Assembly: GCA_034231615.1 (NCBI GenBank)
Contig: CM067317.1
Coordinates: 3,344,801 to 3,408,800, forward strand
Direction: 5' to 3'
Length of the DNA: 64,000 nt
Source of the DNA: Meghimatium bilineatum
Lineage: Eukaryota; Mollusca; Gastropoda; Stylommatophora; Philomycidae
How positions within the stretch are numbered: the first letter of the stretch is position 1; each line of letters opens with the position of its first letter. The notes beneath the pieces were generated by a model. That model was not told the DNA's origin and ran no database searches. It saw nothing but the letters and a program-made list of their open reading frames with translations. Shown piece by piece: positions 48,476 through 58,269 of this stretch. The position numbers were made by a program, and so were the translations under genes.

Positions 48476-48770
48476 GTGCTTTCTATTGTGCTGTATGGTT
48501 GTGAGAGTTGGACACTCACTGCAGACATGGAGAGAAGACTACAGACTTTCAAATACAAATGTTACAGATGAATTCTAGGAATTTCCTATAGAGAACATAA
48601 GTCAAATATGTGCATAAGAAATAAAATAGAGATGTATACAGATCCATAGGAACCATTGCTTCCAATGGTGAAATGATTTTAACTTGTATGCAGATTGATT
48701 CCTTGTTGAAAATAATACTGCAGCAAATGTGGTACCCCCTATAATCCTGATGGGTTACGGGTTTATAGTC
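48476..48770 (+). pseudogene. Second LINE fragment abutting the first
   Basis: The sequence reads VLSIVLYGCESWTLTADMER, RLQTFKYKCYR, stop, ILGISYREHKSN. LYGCESWT lies upstream of the R+LRI.W block in LINEs, so finding it downstream of the end of the first fragment means a second element or a rearrangement. KCYR-ILGISY differs from the first family. It ends aatgtggtaccccctataat like the fragment at 20281-20395. Confidence 0.7.
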
Positions 48771-48799
48771 AGATAGATAAAGATGTGTGCAAACATGAT

Positions 48800-49362
48800 A
48801 GGCATGATACAGACACTAATACGGAATCATGGGGGGCAGGATGCCATGGATCGTGTTGGATGGAGGTGACAGACACTAATACGGAATCATGGGGGGCAGG
48901 ATGCCATGGGTCGTGTTGGATGGAGGTGACAGACACTAATACGGAATCATGGGGGGCAGGATGCCATGGATCATGTTGGATGGAGGTGACAGACACTAAT
49001 ACGGAATCATGGGGGGGGGGGGGCAGGATGCCATGGATCATGTTGGATGGAGGTGACAGACACTAATACGGAATCATGGGGGCAGGATGCCATGGATTAT
49101 GTTGGATGGAGGTGACAGACACTAATACGGAATCATGGGGGGCAGGATGCCATGGATCGTGTTGGATGGAGGTGACAGACACTAATACGGAATCATGGGG
49201 GGCAGGATGCCATGGATCGTGTTGGATGGAGGTGACAGACACTAATACGGAATAATGGGGGGCAGGATGCCATGGATCGTGTTGGATGGAGGTGACAGAC
49301 ACTAATACGGAATAATGGGGGGCAGGATGCCATGGATCGTGTTGGATGGAGGTGACAGACCA
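48800..49362. repeat. 60-bp tandem repeat
   Basis: Nine units of 60 bp with agacactaatacggaatcat, ggggggcaggatgccatgga and tcgtgttggatggaggtgac. One unit has a G run of 12 (49011-49022) and one has lost two G. Period 60 leaves long frames open on both strands (for example DTNTESWGAGCHGSCWMEVT); these are artefacts. Confidence 0.96.
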
Positions 49363-49379
49363 GGAATGACACAAAGACA

Positions 49380-49655
49380 AAGGAGAAAGTGATAGCAGTT
49401 AGCTCAAGGGTTGTACATCTAAGAAGACACACAACAGCACATGATGATGATGAAAGTGGACATGTGATGTCCTTGTACACACTGTGCAAGACTCTTTGTG
49501 GCTCGGATTTGTCTTGTGAGTCACATCCATCATCATCATGTGTATTATAGATTATAGTTTTATAGCACAACAATAACACTATTGTCTGGAAAGATGGAGG
49601 GTCTCCCCACCCCCAAATCAACGGGCATGACACATTGGTTATGTTAGATATCCTA
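49380..49655. other. PMCA intron, no gene seen
   Basis: Short sequence between the 60-bp array and the 43-bp array; contains two inverted copies of catcatcatgtg (49440-49460, 49528-49541). Confidence 0.45.
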
Positions 49656-49656
49656 A

Positions 49657-50335
49657 GACCATACCATCCAATTCTCCAAGCATAATATCATAGATCTGAA
49701 CCAAAGCTTTGCAATGGGTCTGCTCACAGACTGTCTGCGAGCATGCCTGTATCCTCAGTGACTCCATGAACATGATTGTGAAAGTTCAGACGGGGTACGT
49801 TCGAGAACAGTGGCTGGATGCAGTGAATAATTCCTGTGTGCGTACAGTGACTTTTATTTTTGTACCGGGACACGCGGGTATCCGGGGTAATGAAAGAGCA
49901 GATAGGTTGGCCGCCCACGCTGCTACTACGGCTGTTGGTGGAGCGATGGCTTGGGCAGACATTTTGAATGCCCTACGTGAAAACGCACAAACAAATGACT
50001 GTACAAGTGACGATGACTCTTGTTCCATGATTAGAATAAAGGAACTTGGTTTGAAATGTGGTGTCGCTAGAAAGGAGAGTTTTCGTGGGTGAAAAAGAAT
50101 GATGGTCAATCAACAACGTACTGGGACTGTCAGTCAACGTGTAATGGCGGATACACTCAAGGAAATATCTGAGCTCCTATGGACTTGTCCGGAGTGCAAT
50201 GACCATGATCCAACGACTAACTAACTAACTATAGATCTGAACACATACCATCTAATTCTCCAAGCATAATATCGTAGATCTGAACACATACCATCCAATT
50301 CTCGAAGCATAATATCATAGATCTGAACACAATTT
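49657..50335. repeat. 43-bp tandem repeat split by a LINE insertion
   Basis: Units with atagatctgaacacatacca, tccaattctccaagcataat and atc lie at 49663-49701 and again at 50231-50330, with a spacing of 43 bp (tagatc at 50232 and 50275). The LINE at 49702-50230 separates the parts. Confidence 0.9.
49702..50230 (+). mobile_element. 5'-truncated RNase H LINE, copy 1, with 12-bp target duplication
   Basis: The plus-strand frame from 49702 reads KALQWVCSQTVCEHACILSD, then TVTFIFVPGHAGIRGNERAD and RLAAHA, the C-terminal part of a retrotransposon RNase H domain (the H of VPGHAG and D of NERAD are conserved residues). After one stop (50090) comes KRMMVNQQRTGTVSQRV and LWTCPECNDHDPTTN, a zinc-knuckle-like end. 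The tail is (CTAA)n. The 12-bp duplication atagatctgaac flanks it at 49690-49701 and 50231-50242. It is a close relative of 62259-63637. Confidence 0.92.
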
Positions 50336-50394
50336 CTGCAGAGACATTGCTATATGCGTAGTATTTCAATGATAAAGCCAGCAGCCATAACATA

Positions 50395-51025
50395 TGTAGC
50401 TGTATTGACATACAGACATGCACACTTTGTAGATGTATTGACATACAGACATGCACACTTTGTAGATGTATTGACATACAGACATGCACACTTTGTAGCT
50501 GTGTTGATATACAGATGTGTACACTTTGTAGATGTATTGACATACAGACGTGTACACTTTGTAGATGTATTGACATACAGATGTGTACACTTTGTAGATG
50601 TATTGACATACAGACATGTATTCTTTGTAGATGTATTGACATACAGATGTGTACACTTTGTAGATGTATTGACATACAGATGTGTACACTTTGTAGATGT
50701 ATTGACATACAAATGTGTACACTTTGTAGATGTATTGACATACAGACGTGTATTCTTTGTAGATGTATTGACATACAGATGTGTACACTTTGTAGATGTA
50801 TTGACATACAATCATGTGTACACTTTGTAGATGCATTGACATACAAATGTGTACACTTTGTAGATGTATTGACATACAATCATGTGTACACTTTGTAGAT
50901 GTATTGACATACAATCATGTGTACACTTTGTAGATGTATTGACATACAATCATGTGTACACTTTGTAGATGCATTGACATATAAACATGTACATTTTGTA
51001 GATGTATTGACATACAGACGTGTAC
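50395..51025. repeat. 34-bp tandem repeat
   Basis: About 18 units with ttgtagatgtattgacatac and agatgtgtacact, with 36-bp variants (acaatcatgtg) on the right. Overlapping open frames on both strands are repeat artefacts (LYVNTSTKCT, DVLTYRCVHF). Confidence 0.96.
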
Positions 51026-51305
51026 ACTTTGACATTTTACATGGATAGATGTGTTGACATACAATCATGCGTACACTTTGACATGTTACATGGATAGATG
51101 TGTTGACATACAATCATGCGTACACTTTGACATGTTACATGGATAGATGTATTGACATACAAATGCGTACACTTTGACATGTTACATGGATAGATGTATT
51201 GACATACAAATGCGTACACTTTGACATGTTACATGGATAGATGTATTGACATACAAATGCGTACACTTTGACATGTTACATGGATAGATGTATTGACATA
51301 CACAA
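51026..51305. repeat. 47-bp tandem repeat derived from the neighbouring 34-bp unit
   Basis: Six units in which a 13-bp addition (around acatgttacatgga) sits inside the 34-bp unit, between cactttg and tagatgtattgac. The variant unit has spread as its own sub-array, ending 50 bp downstream of PMCA exon 51355-51621. Confidence 0.93.
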
Positions 51306-51354
51306 TTGTACATGTGTGCACTTTTATACAACAGATTTGCTGAAGACTACTTAC

Positions 51355-51621
51355 CATACTTGACTTGGCATATGTCACCAACAACCAGGTCACCCACTGG
51401 AATTTGCTCCACCACTCCCTTACGGATGGTAGCAAACTTGTGCTCGTGCTCGATACGGCTCTGAAGACCTCTAAACTGTTTCTCCTTACTCCAATCATTA
51501 AATGCTGTCACTAGAACCACAACCACCACTGCAACCAGAATAGCCAGACCATCAATCCAGCCTGCAGCTTCTTCGTAGCTCCCCGTTTCATCCTCGTATG
51601 TATCCTCTTCCCTGATATTGG
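51355..51621 (-). CDS. ATP2B: PMCA exon: acidic loop, TM2, start of actuator domain
   Basis: The 267-nt exon encodes an acidic extracellular stretch ([17 protein letters not shown]), a hydrophobic helix ([19 protein letters not shown]2), then the conserved cytosolic segment [17 protein letters not shown] and the first part of the actuator domain ending [14 protein letters not shown]. The [13 protein letters not shown] segment is characteristic of PMCA and separates it from SERCA. The acceptor is TATCTGTAG and the donor GTAAGT. The exon enters in phase 1 and leaves in phase 1, and joins the exon at 41622 as [10 protein letters not shown], a conserved PMCA sequence. Both flanking introns contain tandem arrays, and a decayed LINE lies about 180 bp upstream of this exon. 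Confidence 0.95.
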
Positions 51622-51798
51622 CTACAGATATCAAATACAAATATATATCAATTAGAGTCAGTACAATCGCACAATCACATAAGTAGAGAGTCAGTACAAT
51701 GTGACATCAAGAGTCACATAAGGAGAAGAGAGTGTGAGTTAACCAACTATAGCTGTCTCAAGTCACTGCTCTACCTGTAAGAAAGCAGATCAGAATGT

Positions 51799-52143
51799 TC
51801 ATTGGTTATAAAGTACACAATTTTGCAGTTTGAATGATACACCCGAGTGTTGGTGATAACTTATCCCCTCCAGCTCATATGAAAATTGTATACCAATAAT
51901 CTTGTCCATCAACATGCCAACTGTATTCTGTATGGTTATTATCCGGTATCTAGACACATTTATATGATTCTTACCAGGTTTGGTCAACAGAATCAAATAA
52001 ACATGGTGACCAGTATTCTATTGCCTCAACAACCTATCATGATTGCCAGTACCTCTAGATCCTCATCTGTCCTCCTACCTAATGCCACTCGATCCTGGTG
52101 CTGTTTCTCTTTTCAGTGCGGCAATTATTTCTTTCAACTGTAG
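51799..52143 (-). pseudogene. LINE reverse transcriptase N-terminal (fingers) remnant
   Basis: The minus strand reads LKEIIAALKRETAPGSSGI (about 52140-52080) and, after stops, LLTKPGKNHINVSRYRIIT, IQNTVGMLMDKIIG, ELEGISYHQHSG. These are RT blocks 0-2 of non-LTR elements (A..K....APG.DGI; +.KPGK.......YRPI...N..GK+.EK++; Q.GF). At least four stops are present. Both ends are lost, and it lies about 180 bp upstream of a PMCA exon, in the same orientation. Confidence 0.85.
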
Positions 52144-53275
52144 GTATCAATGATGAAAGACATTACAGGTATCAATGCTCATAGACATTACAGGTACCAA
52201 TGATGAAAGACATTACAGGTATCAATGATGAAAGACATTACAGGTACCGAAGATGAAAGACATTACAGGTACCGAAGATGAAAGACACAAGTACTAAAGA
52301 TCAAAGACATTACAGGTACCGAAGATGAAAGACATTACAGGTACTAATGATGAAAGACATTAGAGGTACCGAAGATCAAAGACATTACAGGTACCGAAGA
52401 TAAAAGACACAAGTACTAAAGATGAAAGACATTACAGGTACCGAAGATGAAAGACATTACAGGTACTAATGATGAAAGACATTACAGGTACCGAAGATCA
52501 AAGACATTACAGGTACTAATGATGAAAGACATTACAGGTACTAATGATGAAAGACATTACAGGTACCGAAGATCAAAGACATTACAGGTACTAATGATGA
52601 AAGACATTACATGTACCGAAGATCAAAGACATTACAGGTACCGAAGATAAAAGACACAAGTACTAAAGATGAAAGACATTACAGGTACCGAAGATGAAAG
52701 ACATTACAGGTACTAATGATGAAAGACATTACAGGTACCGAAGATGAAAGACATTACAGGTACCGAAGATCAAAGACATTACAGGTACCGAAGATCAAAG
52801 ACATTACAGGTACCAATGATGAAAGACATTACAGGTACTAATGATGAAAGACATTACAGGTACCGAAGATCAAAGACATTACAGGTACCGAAGATGAAAG
52901 ACACAAGTACTAAAGATGAAAGACATTACAGGTACCGAAGATCAAAGACATTACAGGTACTAATGATGAGGATGAAAGACATTACAGGTACCAATGCTCA
53001 TAGACATTACAGGTACCAATGATGAAAGACATTACAGGTACCAATGCTCATAGACATTACAGGTACCAATGATGAAAGACATTACAGGTTCCAATGATGA
53101 AAGACATTACAAGTACCAATGCTCATAAACAGTACAGATATCAAATACTCATAAACAGTACCTGTACCAAATATTCTTAAACAGTACAGGTACCAATTGT
53201 TCATAAATAGTATATGTACGAAATACTCATAAACAGTAAAGGTATGAAATGCTCATAAACAGTATAAATACTAAA
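52144..53275. repeat. 25-bp tandem repeat
   Basis: More than 40 units of 25 bp with gatgaaagacattacaggta and ccgaa, with tag variants (gatcaaag, gctcatag, ctaatgat) and a 21-bp short form (aaagacacaagtactaaaga) recurring about every 300 bp. Right of 53105 the units change to aaatgctcataaacagtac. Confidence 0.95.
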
Positions 53276-53397
53276 TGTGCATATACATTGCATATATCCA
53301 CAGTAAAATAAAACAGAACAACAGTAAAGAACAAAACTCTGGAAATGTTAATATAAAACTGGAATGTGATCAAACTGCAGGGAATATTTTCACTTAC

Positions 53398-53429
53398 CAT
53401 TGGCTGAGAACATGCACCCAGTTCCTGTC
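53398..53429 (-). CDS. ATP2B: Candidate 32-nt PMCA exon upstream of the TM2 exon
   Basis: On the minus strand a 32-nt segment is bounded by a TTTAG acceptor and a GTAAGTG donor. It ends in phase 1, which is what the next exon (51355-51621) requires, and joined to it reads TGTGCMFSAN followed by [12 protein letters not shown]. Vertebrate PMCAs have a short Cys-containing extracellular stretch at the same place, just before the acidic stretch and TM2, so the position fits. No conserved motif proves it, and the exon upstream, which would end in phase 2, is not in the window. It could be a chance pair of splice sites. Confidence 0.45.
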
Positions 53430-53487
53430 CTAAAGCACTCTAGAATAGCAAGTAATGATCAGAGTGCTTGTTGATCAATGATAGTAA

Positions 53488-54350
53488 CTATACTGTTACA
53501 AAAAAAAACGCAACTTTTTTTGAAGTTCTTTTATTAAAGATATTTGCTGATTTGACATCATTCAATCTATCGATTATGTCCACCTGGTCACTAACTTCTT
53601 GTGGTTACCTGAATTGTACTCACCTCATGATTCATGAGGTCATGACAGAGGTCGAGGTCAAAACAACATTTTTGGCAATAACTCATGACAGGTTCATGGA
53701 AATCTTGTGAAATTTACTGACAACATAATCTCTGACCATATTATTGAATGCCTAATAAAAGATTGATGGTCCTCCAATAAATTTTGTTGAAAATTCTATG
53801 CTCAAGTATGACTCATCTCACTACAGAACAACGATACACCATCATTGGACGCTTACAGAGTTGACAATCGCAAAGTGTGGTGACTGGACAATTTAATGTG
53901 GTTAGACGCACTATTATTCACCTTTGGAGGTGATTTCAGCAAACTGGCTCAGTGGTAGACCGGCCGAGCAGTGGAAGACCCGGAATCACAACTCATACCA
54001 AAGACCGGTTAATACGGAAGCATCACCTCAGAAATTGATTTACATTTGTGTCCTTCACAGTCCAGTCAATGCCCGTAGCTCATCGAATTTCAGCTCAAAC
54101 GGTCAGAAACCAGCTGCACGATCTGGACTTTGGGCTAGAAGACTCCACGGAGGTCCTGTTCTTACAGACCGGCATCGACAGAACGGCAGTGGGCGAACAA
54201 GCATGATCAATGGACAGTTGGGGATGACTGAAGACACGTGTTGTTTAAAGTCTGAAAGTTTCTTCGTGCCAAAGTTGAAACATTAATTCTGTAATATAAA
54301 ATTTTGGTACACCTTGAAATACTGTTGTGTTTCTTATTTTGAACAGCATA
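53488..54350 (+). mobile_element. Decayed Tc1-like DNA transposon
   Basis: A Tc1-type transposase N-terminus (53808 onward) lies between sequences that look like diverged inverted ends: ctgttacaaaaaaaaacgca at about 53493, and on the minus strand gctgttcaaaataagaaaca ending at about 54347. Similarity between the ends is roughly 70% by eye, and TA dinucleotides adjoin both. The element is short (about 0.86 kb against about 1.6 kb), so its catalytic half is deleted. Confidence 0.6.
53808..54215 (+). pseudogene. Tc1-like transposase, N-terminal half, with stops
   Basis: From ATG 53808 the frame reads MTHLTTEQRYTIIGRLQS, stop, GQFNVVRRTIIHLWR, stop, FQQTGSVVDRPSSGRPGITT, then after another stop RISAQTVRNQLHDLD. 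The two helix-turn-helix units and the SGRP linker of Tc1 transposases are clear. A frameshift leads to GPVLTDRHRQN. No catalytic DDE region is present. Three or more disabling mutations make it a dead copy. Confidence 0.85.
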
Positions 54351-54499
54351 TAATGTGGGTATAATGGATGTGTGAGCTTAGTGAAATCTCAGACAGTGTG
54401 GAAGTGTGTTTCAGTCACTTGTCTCTCACTTAATACTTCATGTTGCAGTGTTGATCCCTTTTACTGAAACTAACATTGTATCAACAACATACTCCTCAC

Positions 54500-55165
54500 C
54501 ACACCAAACATATGGGCTGATATAACACACAAAACATGGAGTGCTACAACACTCAAAACATGGTGTGATTACAACACACACAACATGGAGTGATTACAAC
54601 ACACAAAACACTGTTACAACACACAAAACATGGTGTGATTACAACACACACAACATGGGGTGATTACAACACACACAACATGGGGTGATTACAACACACA
54701 AAACACTGTTACAACACACAAAACATGGTGTGATTACAACACACACAACATGGGGAGATTACAACACACAAAACATGGTGTGATTACAACACACAAAACA
54801 TGGTGTGATTACACCACACAAAACATGGGGTGATTACAACACACAAAACATGGTGTGATTACAACACACACAACATGGTGTGATTACACCACACACAACA
54901 TGGGGTGATTACAACACACAAAACATGGTGTGATTACACCACACAAAACATGGGGTGATTACAACACACAAAACATGGTGTGATTACACCACACAAAACA
55001 TGGGGTGATTACAACACCCAAAATATGGGGTGATTACAACACACAAAACACTGTTACAACACACAAAACATGGTGTGATTACAACACACACAACATGGGG
55101 AGATTACAACACCCAAAATATGGGGTGATCACAACACACAAAACATGGTGTGCTATAACATACAA
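54500..55165. repeat. 25-bp tandem repeat
   Basis: About 26 units with gattacaacacacaaaacat and ggtgt, including shortened 17-bp units (actgttacaacacacaa) recurring near 54610, 54710 and 55050. Confidence 0.95.
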
Positions 55166-55505
55166 AATGAGGTGCAAAGGGTTCCACATTGCTCTCTGTT
55201 GACCCAGGGTTAGCAGATATAGTACAGTCCTCCCCTTGTAGTATAGTCTTTCCCGTATAGTAGATAACCAAGATCATACAAGTACCTCTCCATGGTCTAC
55301 CCTGGAAACTGAGAGACAGCTGCTCTTGTTGTCTTTATGGGCCAACACTTTTAGGCTCCTGTCTGTGGAGGCTGCAGATGGAATGTGAATTGCATACAAA
55401 GAGACAAGCAATATCTCTGAGAACTCTATGCCAACAGACCCAGCAGTACTGTTGACATAGCAACGAAACCATCTATACATTCCATCTTGGTCAGCCATGT
55501 GGCTT
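55145..55505 (-). mobile_element. Dispersed repeat R2, copy 2
   Basis: Reverse-complement match to 9760-10060 over about 300 bp. The minus-strand frame reads ADQDGMYRWFRCYVNSTA and VGIEFSEILLVSLYAI. Compared with copy 1 it carries about 50 extra bp near 55220-55255. Its left end abuts a LINE RT fragment of opposite orientation. Confidence 0.75.
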
Positions 55506-55905
55506 CCGACAGGGCAGAGGCATGGTTCACATCATATTCACTGTCAGACAACTACAGAAAAAGTGTCGCGAACAAAACAATGGTCTCTACACTGCAATTG
55601 TCGACCTTGCTAAAGCATTCAACACTGTAAATCTCGATGGACTATGGAAGATCATGGCCAAATTTGGATGCCCTAAGTAATTACACCAACATGATTCCTC
55701 AGTTCCATGATATTATGACAGCCTGTGTGCAAGACAACTGCACCACACTCGAACCAGTTTCCAGTAACTAACAAGGTTGTGTACTTGTTCTGACGCTCTT
55801 CAACATGGAGTTCTCTTCCATGTTAAATGATGCCTTCCAGAATAACATTGCATGAATTTTATTTCGCTATCAAGCTGATGGAGGCTATTCAACTTTAGTA
55901 GATTG
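55497..55905 (+). pseudogene. LINE reverse transcriptase palm remnant
   Basis: The plus strand reads CGFRQGRGMVHIIFTVRQLQ, then NNGLYTAIVDLAKAFNTVNL and DGLWKIMAKFGCPK, stop. VDL.KAFDTV is the RT motif A; the catalytic Asp of motif A (VDL) is present while KAFD has become KAFN. A frameshifted continuation has FHDIMTACVQDN, then QGCVLVLTLFNMEFSSMLND (motif B) and FRYQADGG (decayed motif C). It belongs to the same broad family as 51799-52143 and 56500-56904. Confidence 0.88.
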
Positions 55906-56495
55906 AAGACCAAGACCAAAACTAAGACGGATATTGTTAGCAACTCTTGTTCGCCGACAATGGGACAATTGCGTACTAAACGCTACCAGTCTGAAAGACA
56001 AGCAGGGCAGCATGGGTCTCTTGTCTTTAGCCGTGATATGTTTGGCCATGGACTCGAACCCAGTTTATGTTGGTAATATGGAGAATGACTTACACAGGCC
56101 GCGGGTCCCCATGCAAGAAACTAGACCACAATTTAAAAATAGAGGGGGGGGGGGTGTGTGTGTGTGGAATAACAATCAGAAAGAAATACTATTATGTTTC
56201 TGACAACCAAAGAAAAATCTGCCGGGCCGGTAAACGAATGTAAGGTAGATTGTGAACAGACTGTAGAGGTTGTCTGCAGGTGAGACTTGATAATTGAACA
56301 AAGATGTTGCACAGGTAGGGGGTCACATGGAAGAGAAGACTGGTTGATGGGCGGACAGAATTCCACGCAGGTGAGAGAGAGAGAGAGAGAGAGGGGCAAC
56401 AGCGATGGGGCACATGTACAGTGAAATAGAGATATATATAACAATAACAATTGTCATTAGAGGTGAGAAAGAGTTCTGCAGTGCTATATAACCCC
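55906..56495. other. Sequence between two LINE fragments, no gene seen
   Basis: On the minus strand ctgggttcgagtccatgg at 56044-56061 contains a perfect pol III B box, but no convincing A box was found, so I do not call a SINE. G9 with (GT)n lies at 56143-56165 and (GA)n at 56373-56392. Confidence 0.4.
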
Positions 56496-56499
56496 TATA

Positions 56500-56904
56500 C
56501 TAACATATGGGTGCGAGTCTTGGACAATAAACAAACTGGAAAGTGTGAGATTGGAGGCAACAGAGATGTAGTTCTACAGAAGAATGCTGAGAATACCATG
56601 GACTGCCAGAAAAACTAATGTAGAGGTGTTAAAAGAGTTAAATGCGAAATGGACCTTAATCAACAATATAAGAAAAAGGCAATCTTCTTTTTTTGGCCAC
56701 TTCATGAGACAGGCAGGTTTAGAGAACATAATCACAACAGGCAAGATTGAAGGCACCATAGACAGAGGGCGACAACGTGAGAAAATATTAGACAGTTTGA
56801 CATCCTGGCACGGCAAAGAAACAACAACGACTTTGATACATAATACTGTGGACAGAGAGCTGTGGAGAGCCATGACCGCCTACGCCACACGGCATGGCAC
56901 TTGA
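56500..56904 (+). pseudogene. LINE polyprotein C-terminus, open except one stop
   Basis: LTYGCESWTINKLESVRLEA, then TEM-stop-FYRRMLRIPWTARK, NVEVLKELN, IRKRQSSFFGHFMRQAGLEN, IITTGKIEGTIDRGRQREKI, LDSLTSWHGKE and RELWRAMTAYATRHGT end at a stop followed by (ATG)n-like tail. The order and spacing match the C-terminal half of intact elements. The one premature TAG (about 56566) replaces what is normally a Trp codon (MWFYRRML). It is the best-preserved member of this family in the window. Confidence 0.9.
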
Positions 56905-57075
56905 TGATGATGATAACAATAACACGGCCACAGAAGCGTATCATTTTATAGCGGATACATATAATGCGACTTGCTCATACTGTCAAACATTAGATAGACT
57001 AAATATGCCCAGTTCATAGTTTCACAGAAGTGTGTGGTCAAAGTGTCAAACCTTGGATAGTGTCAATTTGTGTTT
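56905..57075. other. No gene seen
   Basis: Short spacer after the LINE 3' end. Confidence 0.4.
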
Positions 57076-57077
57076 GC

Positions 57078-57205
57078 ACCGGAGAGTTAGTATCAATGTA
57101 GTTATTGTACCGGAGAGTTAGTATCAATGTAGTTATTGTACCGGAGAGTTAGTATCAATGTAGTTATTGTACCGGAGAGTTAGTATCAATGTAGTTATTG
57201 TATTG
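57078..57205. repeat. 31-bp tandem repeat
   Basis: Four units with ccggagagttagtatcaatg and tagttattgta. Confidence 0.95.
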
Positions 57206-57234
57206 CAGAGTTATTGTCATATAATCTTCGTTGG

Positions 57235-57465
57235 ATACAATTTGTGTTAGTTTGTACTACACAATGCGTGTCTGTGTGCTACAATCTGTGCATATATATA
57301 TATATACATGTGTGCTACAATCTGTGCATATACCTGTGTGATACAATCTGTGTGTGGGGGATTAACTATATGCACAAACGTTTTTGGTACAATTGTGTAT
57401 GATACAATTGTTATGTGTGATACACTTTGTGTGTGGAATACAATCTGTGCATACACGTGTGTGAT
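57235..57465. repeat. Degenerate short repeat
   Basis: Uneven copies of gtgtgctacaatctgtgcat and gtgtgatacaattgt, with (TA)n at 57293-57305. Open frames on both strands are repeat artefacts. Confidence 0.8.
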
Positions 57466-57469
57466 CAAC

Positions 57470-58175
57470 TTTGACATTTCACAACGCTCACAGAATTGAC
57501 ATTAGATTGTCCAACCGGGTTGTGACCTCAGGCAGAACGGACACTTTCAAAGTAGACAAGGAAGGACATCTTTTTTACATAACACGTCACGGATCTCCTT
57601 GACGAGAGTTAATCAATACAGCGGATATATTTCACAGGGCAGAGTGGTCATGAGGGAGTGAGAGAGAGGGAGAGAGAGAAGGTACAAAATTTTCATGAAT
57701 GCCGAGTTGACCTATGAACTTTATTTAACTTTTCATGATGCAACGATAACCAATTTCTATTTATTGTTGGAAAGTTCACCAGCCAGAAATAATACGTCAA
57801 ATTTCCATTAATTGAGCACATTCCTCGGTGACAAGCATCAATTTGATGTGATTCCTGAATTATTCTGAGAAATGAGTTCGATTGTTGATATTTGATAGGG
57901 TTCTGCTTAGTGGTGATAGTTAGAGATGGCAGTGGACCAACTCAAGCACAAGATACTGATTAAATGGTGATGTTACTTACTTATGCGGTTATGTTAACTT
58001 AGTTCTGCGTTCGTGGTCAGATTCCTGCAGGTTAGAAGGATGTGGTCCGGATAATGGAATGCAACATTACAATATGGCCCGCATGCGGAAAGACTAGGCT
58101 AACAGACCAGCCGTTATGTAACGATAACTCTCAGTATTGGACATGATCATCCAGCCAGAACTTCCTCTTATGGAA
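57470..58175. other. No gene seen
   Basis: About 700 bp, less AT-rich than the introns. No recognisable translation. Confidence 0.45.
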
Positions 58176-58267
58176 TCGACACAGCATTTCACCTCTACAA
58201 TTACATTTCACCTCTACAATTACATTTCACCTCTACAATTACATTTTACCTCTACAATTACATTTCT
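58176..58267. repeat. 19-bp tandem repeat
   Basis: About five units of ttcacctctacaattacat. Confidence 0.95.
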
Positions 58268-58269
58268 CT

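Larger units (their letters stand above)
503..53429 (-). other. ATP2B: PMCA (ATP2B-type) gene locus, partial, minus strand
   Basis: This span joins the exons listed separately below. PMCA pumps export cytosolic Ca2+ across the plasma membrane at the cost of ATP and are regulated by calmodulin and acidic lipids. Seven exons carry clear PMCA protein sequence or fit between such exons with matching phase and GT/AG sites; three others are candidates. Visible landmarks in order are TM2 and the start of the actuator domain, the TGES loop, a variable segment corresponding to splice site A, the lipid-binding segment, TM3 and TM4 with PEGLPL. The N-terminus and TM1 lie to the right of the window's known exons, and the DKTGT phosphorylation site, nucleotide-binding domain, TM5-TM10 and the calmodulin tail lie left of position 1. 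Introns range from 1.2 to about 14 kb and are full of minisatellites and LINE debris. Confidence 0.9.

Noticed and set aside
48160..48558. 132-codon minus-strand ORF
   Set aside because: Antisense shadow of a LINE remnant whose plus-strand motifs are recognisable.
48769..49380. ORFs with DTNTESWGAGCHGS repeats on either strand
   Set aside because: 60-bp array artefacts.
50229..51219. Several Cys-rich ORFs of up to 216 codons on both strands
   Set aside because: Shifted readings of the 34-bp and 47-bp arrays; Cys richness is due to tgt/aca repeats.
56030..56110. ctgggttcgagtcc on the minus strand as a possible tRNA gene
   Set aside because: The B box is perfect but no cloverleaf or A box could be drawn around it.
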